Source: Undibacterium sp. 5I1 (lineage in GTDB: Bacteria > Pseudomonadota > Gammaproteobacteria > Burkholderiales > Burkholderiaceae_D). From it: a DNA stretch of 64,000 nt. The DNA is taken from NCBI RefSeq assembly GCF_034314085.1, contig NZ_JAVIWI010000001.1:3038001-3102000 (forward strand), in the 5' to 3' direction. Below the pieces are notes generated by a model. The model was not told the origin of the DNA and ran no database searches. It was given only the letters and a program-made list of their open reading frames with translations. The translations under genes and the position numbers were made by a program. This document shows, one piece after another, positions 17,760-27,418 of the stretch (position 1 is its first letter; each line of letters begins with the position of its first letter).

Positions 17760-18740
17760 TCAGTAAAACTTCTTCAAGTCCATGCCAGCGTACAAAGAAG
17801 CCACTTCGCTGTAGCCGTTAAACATCAGCGTTTTGCGCTTTCTGGACAGAATCCCGTCCTCACCGATACGACGCTCAGACGCCTGCGACCAGCGCGGGTG
17901 ATCGACCTCTGGATTCACGTTGGAATAGAAACCATACTCGCTAGGTGCCGCAATATTCCAAGCAGTTTTTGGCTGCTCTTTGGTGAAGCGAATTTTGACG
18001 ATGGATTTGGCCGATTTAAAACCATATTTCCAAGGCAACACCATCCGCACTGGCGCACCGTTCTGGTTTGGCAATACTTCGCCATACATACCCAGACTTA
18101 GCAGAGCTAGCGGATGCATCGCCTCATCCATACGCAGACCTTCCACATACGGCCACTCCAATACCGGGCGACGTAGTCCAGGCATTTGTTTTTTATCATC
18201 CAACGTCGTGAATTCCACAAACTTGGCATTACCCGTCGGCTCCACCTTTTTGATCAGATTCGACAAAGAATAACCAGTCCAAGGGATCACCATAGACCAA
18301 CCTTCAACACAGCGCATACGATAGATGCGCTCTTCCAGTGGAGCCAGTTTAAGCAAAGAGTCCAAGTCCAGTGTCATTGGTTTTTTCACTTCGCCCTCAA
18401 TCGTCACAGTCCAGGGGCGTGGCTTGAGCGAACCAGCGTTCATCGCCGGCTCTGATTTATCGGTGCCGAACTCGTAAAAATTGTTATAGGTCGTCGCGTC
18501 TTTATAGCTGGTCTTTTTTTCCACCAGCGCATAAGCGGGATTGAGGGTTGCGGCCAGCTTTTGTGCTGTAGCCGATTGCGCAAATGCTTCGCGCTGTGCC
18601 ATTTCAAACAAGGCAGTGCCAGCGACCGAACCCACCGCCATTTGACGAATAAAATCACGGCGCGATTCAAAAATAGAGCGAGGTGTGATTTCGGATGAAA
18701 ATGGCAAGTCGATGCCGTTTGGACTACGTTTGATCAACAT
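17760..18740 (-). CDS. msrP: MsrP, periplasmic molybdopterin methionine-sulfoxide reductase
   Basis: 326 residues. MsrP (YedY) reduces methionine sulfoxide in periplasmic proteins with a mononuclear molybdenum cofactor. A Tat signal SRRDFIRQ (about 27-34) is followed by a hydrophobic segment to AFAQS. The molybdenum ligand is Cys144 in [15 protein letters not shown]. The cofactor-binding [21 protein letters not shown] and the C-terminal [18 protein letters not shown] are typical. GGGAG lies 5-6 bases before the ATG. It forms an operon with msrQ. Confidence 0.96.
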   Translation of the reverse strand: MLIKRSPNGIDLPFSSEITPRSIFESRRDFIRQMAVGSVAGTALFEMAQREAFAQSATAQKLAATLNPAYALVEKKTSYKDATTYNNFYEFGTDKSEPAMNAGSLKPRPWTVTIEGEVKKPMTLDLDSLLKLAPLEERIYRMRCVEGWSMVIPWTGYSLSNLIKKVEPTGNAKFVEFTTLDDKKQMPGLRRPVLEWPYVEGLRMDEAMHPLALLSLGMYGEVLPNQNGAPVRMVLPWKYGFKSAKSIVKIRFTKEQPKTAWNIAAPSEYGFYSNVNPEVDHPRWSQASERRIGEDGILSRKRKTLMFNGYSEVASLYAGMDLKKFY

Positions 18741-18873
18741 GGTGACTCCCTATGCGACGAGATGAAAATGCAAGAACAACAATTTTTTATTACTGGTTTG
18801 AGTCTTTAGATTGCGAATAGTTTCTCATGAGTCGCCAGAGTCTGCTGAACCTTACATTTTTTACATAAACAAA

Positions 18874-18907
18874 GAAAAAAAGCCTCGCAAAATCAGTTTG
18901 CGAGGCT
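18874..18907 (-). terminator. terminator after ccsB
   Basis: An 11-bp perfect stem (AGCCTCGCAAA / TTTGCGAGGCT, loop ATCAG) followed on the minus strand by a T-run (18874-18880). It ends the minus-strand resB-ccsB unit. The rest of the 211-base gap to msrP (18741-18951) should hold the msrP promoter; I could not fix its boxes. Confidence 0.88.
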
Positions 18908-18951
18908 TTGAATTTGTGTAAGAGCTTTAGAAGCGAATTGTGCTCGTGGAT

Positions 18952-20100
18952 TTATAAAGTTCCGTAAGAATGCAAGCCAGACAAAAACATATTCACACCG
19001 AGGAAAGCAAACGTCGTTACCAGCAAGCCAATCAAAGCCCACCATGCGGCAATCTGGCCACGCAAGCCTTTCATCAGGCGCATATGCAACCAGGCGGCAT
19101 AGTTCAGCCATACAATCAGCGCCCAAGTTTCTTTCGGGTCCCAAGACCAGTAACCACCCCATGCTTCTGCTGCCCACAACGCGCCTAAAATCGTCGCAAT
19201 TGTGAAGAAAGCAAAACCAACCGTAATAGCTTTATACATCACGTCGTCCAGCACTTCCAAAGAGGGCAAGCGGTCTTGCAAATAACCTTTAGATTTCAAC
19301 AAATACGCCACCCCAACCATCGCTGCCAGCGAGAATGTACCGTAGCCGATAAAGTTGGCGGGTACGTGGATTTTCATCCACCAGCTTTGTAGCGCCGGAA
19401 CCAGCGGCTGAATCTCTGCGGCGTCACGCTTAACCGTGTACCACAACAAAAATCCGACTGCCGCCGAAATCACGATCAATACAAACGGCCCCAACTGACG
19501 GGTTTTATATTGCTGCTCGTAATACAGGTAAAACAAAGCTGTGATCATCGAAAATAAAATGAACACTTCATACAAATTGGATACGGGAATATGGCCAATA
19601 TCTGCACCGATCAGATACGACTCATACCAGCGCACCAGCATACCAGTAAACCCCATAATCACGGCAGCCCAACACAAACTCGAGCCAATGGAAGATCCAA
19701 AATCAGAGCGGGCAATCAAACCACCCCAATAAAATAGTGTCGATAAGAAGAACAAAGTGCTCATCCACAAAATCGCGGATTGACTAGAAAACAGATATTT
19801 GAGGAAAAACTTTTGATTCGCCATCTCCAGCGAACCTGCGTACAGGTGAATAGCAAACAGAGAAATCGCCGTCAGCACAACGAGCAGCCAGCGCACGGGC
19901 TTCCAATGCCAGCCTAGCCATGCAAATGCGGGCACGGCAAAGAGTAAAATCCCTTTTTCATAGCCATCCATATACATGCCAAAACGACTTAATGCGAATA
20001 AAGCACCTACGCTAAGAGCCAGGGCATAGAACCAGTCGATTGCACTTAGCCGCTTAAAGAAGCCTTGGTAGGGCGTATAGTTTTGTGTCATTTCCATCAT
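18952..20100 (-). CDS. ccsB: cytochrome c biogenesis protein CcsB (CcsA/ResC type, WWD haem handler)
   Basis: 382 residues, polytopic. It is the haem-delivery subunit of system II cytochrome c maturation and works with ResB to attach haem to CXXCH motifs outside the inner membrane. The tryptophan-rich WWD signature WGGYWSWDPKETWALIVW is at about residues 312-330, with conserved His residues around it (WMKIHVPANFIGYG, WLHMRL). Nomenclature varies: this gene is called ccsB in betaproteobacteria although it matches CcsA/ResC. Three in-frame ATGs lie at the start; the first has GGAA close by. It follows resB by 56 bases. Confidence 0.94.
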   Translation of the reverse strand: MMEMTQNYTPYQGFFKRLSAIDWFYALALSVGALFALSRFGMYMDGYEKGILLFAVPAFAWLGWHWKPVRWLLVVLTAISLFAIHLYAGSLEMANQKFFLKYLFSSQSAILWMSTLFFLSTLFYWGGLIARSDFGSSIGSSLCWAAVIMGFTGMLVRWYESYLIGADIGHIPVSNLYEVFILFSMITALFYLYYEQQYKTRQLGPFVLIVISAAVGFLLWYTVKRDAAEIQPLVPALQSWWMKIHVPANFIGYGTFSLAAMVGVAYLLKSKGYLQDRLPSLEVLDDVMYKAITVGFAFFTIATILGALWAAEAWGGYWSWDPKETWALIVWLNYAAWLHMRLMKGLRGQIAAWWALIGLLVTTFAFLGVNMFLSGLHSYGTL

Positions 20101-20156
20101 ATTTCCGATATCTAAACAATCTGCTGCTAAAGCACTTCAAAGAACAGTGTAGTCGA

Positions 20157-22352
20157 TTACAACTGCGAAGGTTGATCGTTTGCTGGTTTAGTTACTTTTG
20201 GCAATTCTGCCTTCAACTGATCAAACTCTTTCTCAAAATCGAGGGTTTTGCGCTGAGAACTGAGGGCAATTAATATTTTGGTTGCTGGCTTGCCCCCAGG
20301 ATCAGCACCAACATCGGCATCTTTCAACCAAATCCAAAGACGGCGTTCACGAATATAAAACATCGAAAACACACCAATCACTAAAAACAGGCAGCCCAGA
20401 TAGACGATGTTTTTTCCGGGTGAGCGAGTCACTTGTAAGATAGAAGCTTTTACCTCGTCAAAACCGCTCAATTGTAAATAAAATGGAGCGCCATAGAAAA
20501 ACGAATCCGACAAAGCACTGGTCGCCAATTGCAAAAACTTTACATGCTTTTCATTTAGCTCAATATCTGGCTGTCCCGCTTTTTCGCGCGCAACTTGCCA
20601 CAGATCCCACATGCTGCCATTTAAAATTTTCATAAATACATCGGCAGCCTTGGCTTGCTCAGCCGCAGGAATTTGTTCCAAAAATTGAGAAATAGCGACA
20701 AACCCCGACGGTTGATTTGATTTCTGATTTACTTTACCAGCGTCACCAGGTTGGCCTGCAAAAATCGATAAGCCTTTGAAGGCAGACATACCTAGTTGCT
20801 CTTGTAACTTTGCGTCATTATTGGGCAAAGCGCGTTTAGCATAGCGCTGTGCCGCTATTTGGCGCCATTCAGGATTGGCCAATGCTGCCCGCAAACGCAT
20901 CCACTCAATGACGGTGTCATCATCATCCGCTGGAATCCGCAGGTAGCGAAAAGCATCATCAGGATTATCACGCATGCCTGCTAAAAAAATCGACGCGCCA
21001 TCCAACTCTACCGGTTGCATATAGTTGGAGAACTCTTTAGCCTGACCATTTTTATCGCGCAATTTGTATTGCACACTAGGACCAACATTTTTCAGATTTT
21101 TGCTGTTGGCACTTTTTCCTGCTGATCCAGTATGTTTATCCAGATCGGAGGCCAGTTGCTGATTAAAACTCTGATTCAAATTGACGGCACGGACGTCCTG
21201 CGCGTTGTTAGCCATATTCTCTACATTAGCCACGCGAAAACCAGTCCACTCTACTGTGTAGTCATTACCGCTGGCAGATGGCAAAGGTGTCGTGCCATTG
21301 ACATCACCAGATATGGCAATACTCGTCATTGCATCACCGGACATGGGATATGCGGCCAGCGACAAATGACTACCGCCGTCCTCAATACCGGACTGGTAAA
21401 CCGCAACGCCTTTATAAATCAGCGGCTCATTCACTTTGATGGTGGCTGAAAAAGTTTTACCTGTCTCATGATCTTTTACCATCACTTCGCTGGCAAAAAG
21501 TTTGGGCATGCCCGTTGAGTAGTAGTCGATGATGAATTTATTCAGTTTGATCGTAAGTGGCAAATCCTGAATCAGTACACCTGTTTGTTGCTGAATAATT
21601 GCAGTACTGCTTGTAGCGCCTTCTGGAATAGTGGTATTACCGCGGAAGGTGGGAGTGCCTAGCGCCAGTCGGTGTTGTGCCGGAATTTTGGCAATGATGC
21701 CACTGCCATCAAAAGGAACTTTGCCCATAAACCATTGCTGATAACGGATAGATAAATCAGAATCAAGTAAGCCACCCACCATGATGATCACGATTGCACT
21801 GTGCGCAAAAATATATCCCCACTTATTTGCTGCACCTTGTTTAGCTGCGATCAAAGTCGCATGATCTTTTTCTACTACTTTGAACTTGTAGCCAAGGCGA
21901 GTGATATGCGCCGTTACTTGTTGCACAGTTAAAGGTCGCGTATTGGTCGCTTGCCATTCTGCCTTGTGATGAAAATTACGCAGAGATTGCTCGCGTACAT
22001 TCTCGCGCCAGCTACGCATGTCTTTTAGCATCTTCGGCGCATTACGAATTAAGCATAAGCTGGTGGACAGTACCAAAAACGCCATAATCAATAAAAACCA
22101 CCAAGCGGAATATAGCGAATACATGCCCATTTTATGAAACACGTCAAACCAGAACGGTCCGAATTGATTCACATAATTCGGCATAGGCTCGTTTTGCTTT
22201 AATACCGTACCGATAATAGAAGTGACTGCAATCAATACCAACAAACTAATGGCAAATCGCATAGATGAGAGCAATTCTATGCTATCGGCTAACCAGCGGC
22301 GCTCGGTCTGGAGTTGCAATCCGGCGGTATCAGTTTCCACAATTATTTCCAT
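20157..22352 (-). CDS. resB: cytochrome c biogenesis protein ResB
   Basis: 731 residues. ResB (Ccs1) is the second subunit of the system II synthetase. Three closely spaced N-terminal membrane helices (about 30-55, 75-98 and 170-195, including LLVLIAVTSIIGTVLKQNEP) precede a large periplasmic domain (FNQQLASDL, YMQPVELDGASIFLAGMRD). A last helix near 640-660 (NIVYLGCLFLVIGVFSMFYI) ends with RERRLWIWL. All are family features. It is placed just before ccsB and just after the cytochrome c4 gene, a likely client. Confidence 0.94.
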   Translation of the reverse strand: MEIIVETDTAGLQLQTERRWLADSIELLSSMRFAISLLVLIAVTSIIGTVLKQNEPMPNYVNQFGPFWFDVFHKMGMYSLYSAWWFLLIMAFLVLSTSLCLIRNAPKMLKDMRSWRENVREQSLRNFHHKAEWQATNTRPLTVQQVTAHITRLGYKFKVVEKDHATLIAAKQGAANKWGYIFAHSAIVIIMVGGLLDSDLSIRYQQWFMGKVPFDGSGIIAKIPAQHRLALGTPTFRGNTTIPEGATSSTAIIQQQTGVLIQDLPLTIKLNKFIIDYYSTGMPKLFASEVMVKDHETGKTFSATIKVNEPLIYKGVAVYQSGIEDGGSHLSLAAYPMSGDAMTSIAISGDVNGTTPLPSASGNDYTVEWTGFRVANVENMANNAQDVRAVNLNQSFNQQLASDLDKHTGSAGKSANSKNLKNVGPSVQYKLRDKNGQAKEFSNYMQPVELDGASIFLAGMRDNPDDAFRYLRIPADDDDTVIEWMRLRAALANPEWRQIAAQRYAKRALPNNDAKLQEQLGMSAFKGLSIFAGQPGDAGKVNQKSNQPSGFVAISQFLEQIPAAEQAKAADVFMKILNGSMWDLWQVAREKAGQPDIELNEKHVKFLQLATSALSDSFFYGAPFYLQLSGFDEVKASILQVTRSPGKNIVYLGCLFLVIGVFSMFYIRERRLWIWLKDADVGADPGGKPATKILIALSSQRKTLDFEKEFDQLKAELPKVTKPANDQPSQL

Positions 22353-22372
22353 AATTAATTTGTTCTAAAAAT

Positions 22373-22400
22373 AAAAAAGGGGATGGCTTTTGCCACCCCC
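22373..22400 (-). terminator. terminator after the cytochrome c4 gene
   Basis: A 9-bp stem with one non-pairing position (GGGGATGGC / GCCACCCCC, loop TTTT) is followed on the minus strand by six T. It separates cytochrome c4 from the resB-ccsB unit. Confidence 0.75.
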
Positions 22401-22443
22401 TCCGTTTATTCTTTAATTTGTTTCTTTTGTTGTATCTCTGTAT

Positions 22444-23115
22444 TTATTTCAGGCCAGCGATGTAATCAGAAACTGCTTTCATTTCATCATCTGACATACG
22501 TTTGGCGATGGTTGTCATTTGTATGCCGTTTTTACGTGTACCAGTACGGAAATTAGTCAACTGGGCAACCGTGTAGTCCTGATGCTGACCCGCAATACGT
22601 GGGAATTGCGCAGGTATACCAGCGCCGTTAGGGCTATGGCAACCAGCACAGGCGGGTACGTTTTTCTCAGCGATACCGCCACGATAAATTTGTTTACCGA
22701 GCTCGACGATGTCTTTATTTTTGGCCGCGCCTGGTTTTGGTTTCTGTGCGCTTAAGTAGGCCGCGACGTTTTTCATATCGTCTTCTGTCATTGCTTTTGC
22801 AAATGTGGTCATGACTGGATTATTGCGGTCTGGACCAGTGAAATTTGACAACTGCTTAGCGATGTAAGCCTCATGTTGTCCAGCTAACTTTGGATTGACC
22901 GAAATAGTCGAATTACCCGCTGCGCCGTGGCAAGATACGCAAGCGACAATCCCACGTGCTGCATCACCGTTCGTAAAAAGCGCCTCACCTTTGGCTGCGT
23001 CCGCTTTTGCAGGCGCCTTCGCTTCTTGGTTGGCATATGCCACAGAGGTGATTGCAGACATCGCTAACATGGCGACGCAGATGGACTTTAAAAAAGGTAA
23101 AAAAGCACGGTTCAT
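22444..23115 (-). CDS. dihaem cytochrome c4
   Basis: 223 residues, periplasmic electron carrier, commonly a donor to terminal oxidases. The signal peptide (about 1-29, ending VAYAN) is followed by two homologous haem domains. Haem sites are CVSCH (59-63) and CAGCH (156-160). The distal methionines are in the matching VMTTFAKAMTEDDMK and MTTIAKRMSDDEMK segments. AAGGTG lies 7 bases before the ATG. Its position upstream of the haem-attachment genes fits. Confidence 0.94.
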   Translation of the reverse strand: MNRAFLPFLKSICVAMLAMSAITSVAYANQEAKAPAKADAAKGEALFTNGDAARGIVACVSCHGAAGNSTISVNPKLAGQHEAYIAKQLSNFTGPDRNNPVMTTFAKAMTEDDMKNVAAYLSAQKPKPGAAKNKDIVELGKQIYRGGIAEKNVPACAGCHSPNGAGIPAQFPRIAGQHQDYTVAQLTNFRTGTRKNGIQMTTIAKRMSDDEMKAVSDYIAGLK

Positions 23116-23434
23116 TCAAACACCTTGAGACTAATTTATGGAATCTGCCCTATTGGCAACGCACGTTTGCTACGCCTAAAACCCAGATCAAACCTAAGTC
23201 AAGCGCACAAGCAAAACACAGGTAAAACAATAAGCACAAAATACAGGATTGGAAACATGCAGCCCAATACCTAACCCCTTATTGTACAATAGCTTTAAGC
23301 GATTCTCTTTCTTCTGTTGCATTTTTCCATGCAATTTCCATGTACCGAGCACGTAGGCATGTAAGCACCTAAGCAATAATTAAGCACTTATTTAGTACTT
23401 ATCAAGCACTCACTCACCTTTACAAGCAACTTCT
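23116..23434. promoter_or_regulatory. divergent gap cytochrome c4 / engB with phased direct repeats
   Basis: A 319-base gap that must hold promoters for both genes. Upstream of engB the hexamer AAGCAC or close variants starts at 23363, 23371, 23382, 23393 (TAGTAC) and 23404. The last three steps are exactly 11 bases, so the motifs lie on one face of the helix. A small palindrome TTGTACAA is at 23284-23291. I see no gene; the 60-codon minus-strand frame here lacks a ribosome site. Confidence 0.35.
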
Positions 23435-24196
23435 ATGTCTATCCTTTGGCAAGCCCGTTTTTTTACAACGGTCAATCATTTACGCGATTTGCCCAATTCA
23501 TCCGTGCCGGAAATCGCCTTTGCAGGCCGTTCCAACGCAGGCAAATCAACTGCCATTAACATTCTGTGTAATCAGAAAAAATTATGCTTTGCTTCTAAAA
23601 CACCAGGGCGTACACAGCATATTAATTACTTCTCCATCGGTGGTGCGCATGTCGGCCAACACCGTAAGGATGAAACCCGTGCCGATGAAATCCGCGCCAT
23701 GATGGTCGATCTGCCGGGTTACGGCTATGCCGAGGTACCTGGCGCAGCCAAGCATCACTGGAACCAGCTGTTGGGATCCTATGTGCAAAACCGCGACCAG
23801 TTATCTGCACTAGTTTTGATTATGGATGCGCGCCGCCCTTTTACTGATCTGGATACGCAAATGCTGCAATGGTTCGCACCGACCGGCCGTCCTGTGCATT
23901 GCCTGCTGACGAAAGCCGATAAACTCAATCGCAACGATTCCACCAACGCCTTGCGTCTGACACAAACCGTGCTGGCTAGCTACACCGATGCGGAAGGTAA
24001 GCCCTTCCCGTTTACTGCACAACTATTCTCGTCGTTAAAACGCACTGGCATTGAAGAAGCGGACGCAAAACTGCAATCTTTATTAGGTTTGGATTTGCCT
24101 TATACGCCACCATCGCGTCTTGCTAATGACAACGATAATAATGAGGGTGACGATGGTAGCGTCTCGGCTCAGCAACATCAGTCACAACAGTCATAA
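23435..24196 (+). CDS. engB: ribosome-assembly GTPase EngB (YsxC/YihA)
   Basis: 253 residues. Essential GTPase in late 50S assembly. G1 is GRSNAGKS (31-38), G3 is [10 protein letters not shown] (about 100-109), G4 is LTKADKLNR (about 167-175), and [16 protein letters not shown] supplies G5. The C-terminus is about 25 residues longer than usual, with a low-complexity tail rich in Asn, Asp, Gln and Ser ([11 protein letters not shown]). It stands alone on the plus strand. Confidence 0.95.
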   Translation: MSILWQARFFTTVNHLRDLPNSSVPEIAFAGRSNAGKSTAINILCNQKKLCFASKTPGRTQHINYFSIGGAHVGQHRKDETRADEIRAMMVDLPGYGYAEVPGAAKHHWNQLLGSYVQNRDQLSALVLIMDARRPFTDLDTQMLQWFAPTGRPVHCLLTKADKLNRNDSTNALRLTQTVLASYTDAEGKPFPFTAQLFSSLKRTGIEEADAKLQSLLGLDLPYTPPSRLANDNDNNEGDDGSVSAQQHQSQQS

Positions 24197-24211
24197 TAAG
24201 TACACGAATAA

Positions 24212-24400
24212 AAAAGCCCCGGCAGAACTAAATCATGCCGAGGCAATAACGCCCGTCATATAGGACAACAGGCGCCCGCTCAGGGATGAGAAGCGGTAAG
24301 CTGAAGATGAGTTTGACGCTGGGATTTACAATTTTAATTACACTTTCAAATTAAAATTGAACATCCCAGAGCAGAACACAATTTACAACCTGCTTGTCTG
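24212..24400 (-). ncRNA. candidate small RNA with long hairpin and own terminator
   Basis: The engB-hemB gap holds two strong structures. At 24319-24369 a 51-base hairpin has an 11-bp perfect stem (CAATTTTAATT / AATTAAAATTG) topped by a 9-base loop. A 3x3 internal loop separates it from a 7-bp stem (CTGGGAT / ATCCCAG). At 24216-24244 a GC-rich stem (GCCCCGGCA / TGCCGAGGC, one mismatch) is followed by a T-run only on the minus strand. No minus-strand coding gene lies upstream, so the terminator suggests a non-coding transcript of roughly 150-190 bases. The 5' end is not defined. The size would suit 6S RNA, but I cannot show the 6S fold. Confidence 0.35.
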
Positions 24401-24440
24401 AGCCTGCATCTGGCGAAAAGTTTCACTAACCTGAATATAA

Positions 24441-25472
<1,032 letters not shown>

Positions 25473-25478
25473 AGTCTT

Positions 25479-26144
25479 ATGCTGAAGCTGTCTCTCATCG
25501 TCCTTGCCGCAGCGCTAGCCATATTTGGCGCTGCGGAACAAATTACAGGCCAAACAGACCATCTGATCTGGCTGCACTATGCGTTTAAACCGCTCACCAC
25601 TTTACTGATTTTTTGGGTCGCTTTTGGTGTCCGGCATTTTAATGTCAGATACCGCAAAGCGATTTTGATCGGCATCCTCTTTTCACTCATGGGTGATGTT
25701 TTTCTGATGCTGCCACTGACGCTGTTCAAGTCTGGATTTTTACTCGGTCTGGCCAGCTTCTTATTAGCGCATCTATGTTTTTTACGGGCGTTTATCAGCG
25801 ACACACGGCTGGTATCACGGCCCTGGATTTTTTTAGTCATCGGCATGATCGGTGTAATTAATCTCATTATTTTATGGCCAGGTATTCCGGGTGAGTTACG
25901 CGTCCCCGTGGTCGTCTATGTTGTCTGCTTGCTCTGCATGACATCGCAAGCACTGGCGCGGCATTTGGTCTTAAAAACCAAGGCCAGTAAGCTTGCTATG
26001 GCTGGCGGTCTGGCATTTATGTTGTCTGACACGCTGTTGGCATACAATAAGTTTAATGCCCCGTTGCCGCATGCCGCCCTACTGATACTGGCGACCTATT
26101 ATCTGGCGCTTTACCTGATCGCACGCTCGGTTAAAACTTACTAA
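25479..26144 (+). CDS. lysoplasmalogenase, YhhN/TMEM86 family
   Basis: 221 residues, about eight hydrophobic segments. The family (YhhN in bacteria, TMEM86B in animals) hydrolyses the vinyl-ether bond of lysoplasmalogens to a fatty aldehyde and a glycerophospho-compound. Family features are the AlaLeu-rich first helix, FKPLTTLLIFWVAF, GILFSLMGDVFLML, FLLGLASFLLAHLCFLRAF and the C-terminal GGLAFMLSDTLLAYNKF, which carry the conserved acidic residues. It starts 6 bases after hemB and is followed 42 bases later by the alkylglycerol-monooxygenase-like gene, which acts on a related bond. Confidence 0.85.
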   Translation: MLKLSLIVLAAALAIFGAAEQITGQTDHLIWLHYAFKPLTTLLIFWVAFGVRHFNVRYRKAILIGILFSLMGDVFLMLPLTLFKSGFLLGLASFLLAHLCFLRAFISDTRLVSRPWIFLVIGMIGVINLIILWPGIPGELRVPVVVYVVCLLCMTSQALARHLVLKTKASKLAMAGGLAFMLSDTLLAYNKFNAPLPHAALLILATYYLALYLIARSVKTY

Positions 26145-26186
26145 ATCCTGCATCAAACTAAAACTACCTGCAAACTACCTACCATC

Positions 26187-27410
26187 ATGCAAGAAAAAAT
26201 CATTACCTTTGCGAGTCCTGTTTTTTTCTTGCTAATCGCAATTGAATTTATCGTCGCACGACGCCGGCAACGACACCTGTACCGTATTAATGATGCGATC
26301 AATAGTCTGAGTCTGGGCGTGATGAGCCAAATCATCGGTGTGTTTTTAAAAGTCCTGGCAATCGGCATTTATGCCTGGGTAGCGCAACATTTTGCACTTT
26401 TTGACTTATCCGATAACAGTGTATGGGTGTGGGTTTCTGGCCTGCTACTGTATGACTTTTTGTACTACTGGCTACACAGAATGGGACACGAAACCAATCT
26501 ACTCTGGGCCGCACATGTGGTACACCATCAAAGCGAATCCTACAATCTGACGACCGCGCTGCGGCAAACCAGTAGTGGCGCTTTATTTGGCTGGATTTTT
26601 TATTTGCCGATGGCTGTACTCGGTTTTCCTGTTCATGTATTTATCATCATTGCGCTGATCGATTTGTTATACCAATTTTGGATACATACCGAGCAAATCG
26701 ATAAGATGGGCTGGTTTGATCGAGTGTTCGTGTCACCATCCAATCACCGCGCACATCACGGTGTGAACGATCTGTATCTGGATAAAAACTATGGTGGTAT
26801 TTTAATTTTATGGGATCGCTTGTTCGGTACATTTATTGAAGAACAAGATGCACATCCTGTCGTCTTTGGTACCCGTAGCCCGCTGCGTAGCTGGAATCCT
26901 TTATGGGCAAATGTAGAGGTGTACAAAGCCGTCGCCTCAGATGCGTGGCATACACAAAATTGGTGGGATAAATGTCGCATCTGGTTTATGCCACCCGGCT
27001 GGCGTCCCGCCGATATTGTCGCAACATCACCTGCCAAATCATTCGACCTGCAACGCCCTGAATTTAACCCGCCGTTGACTGGCACAAAGATGTGGTATTG
27101 CCTGGTGCAGTTTGTTATTACGCTGCAAGCAGGTACACATTTTTTGACGATTGCTCCCAACACAGCATTTAGTAGCTTGCTACCGTATGCGATCTGGCTG
27201 GTCGCTGGATTATGGATCGTTGGTGGTTTAATGGAGCAGCAAAAACTCTATATCAAACTGGAAGCGGTTCGCCTTCTGGCGACGCTGCTGATGGTACTCA
27301 TTGGCGGTACTTGGTTTGCGCTTGTCAGCTTAACTTTCATTGCGCAAATAGCGATAGCATCGACCTGTATTATTTCTCTTGCCGCGCTGTGGCTGATTTT
27401 TAAAAAGTAA
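26187..27410 (+). CDS. fatty acid hydroxylase-superfamily di-iron protein, alkylglycerol-monooxygenase-like
   Basis: 407 residues, membrane protein of the sterol desaturase/fatty acid hydroxylase superfamily. The histidine boxes are H97RMGH101, H110VVHH114 and H187RAHH191, with an extra conserved His167 in FWIHTE. TALRQTS, LLYQFWIHTE, SNHRAHHG and DKNYGGILILWDRLFGTF match what I know of animal alkylglycerol monooxygenase (TMEM195) better than sterol desaturases. That enzyme cleaves alkyl ether bonds using tetrahydropterin. The C-terminal third has further membrane helices, as in that family. Function is inferred from these motifs; the substrate in this organism is unknown. Confidence 0.82.
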   Translation: MQEKIITFASPVFFLLIAIEFIVARRRQRHLYRINDAINSLSLGVMSQIIGVFLKVLAIGIYAWVAQHFALFDLSDNSVWVWVSGLLLYDFLYYWLHRMGHETNLLWAAHVVHHQSESYNLTTALRQTSSGALFGWIFYLPMAVLGFPVHVFIIIALIDLLYQFWIHTEQIDKMGWFDRVFVSPSNHRAHHGVNDLYLDKNYGGILILWDRLFGTFIEEQDAHPVVFGTRSPLRSWNPLWANVEVYKAVASDAWHTQNWWDKCRIWFMPPGWRPADIVATSPAKSFDLQRPEFNPPLTGTKMWYCLVQFVITLQAGTHFLTIAPNTAFSSLLPYAIWLVAGLWIVGGLMEQQKLYIKLEAVRLLATLLMVLIGGTWFALVSLTFIAQIAIASTCIISLAALWLIFKK

Positions 27411-27418
27411 TCATTCGT

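Noticed and set aside
23284..23291. Palindrome TTGTACAA upstream of engB
   Set aside because: Eight bases only, in AT-rich DNA; expected by chance.
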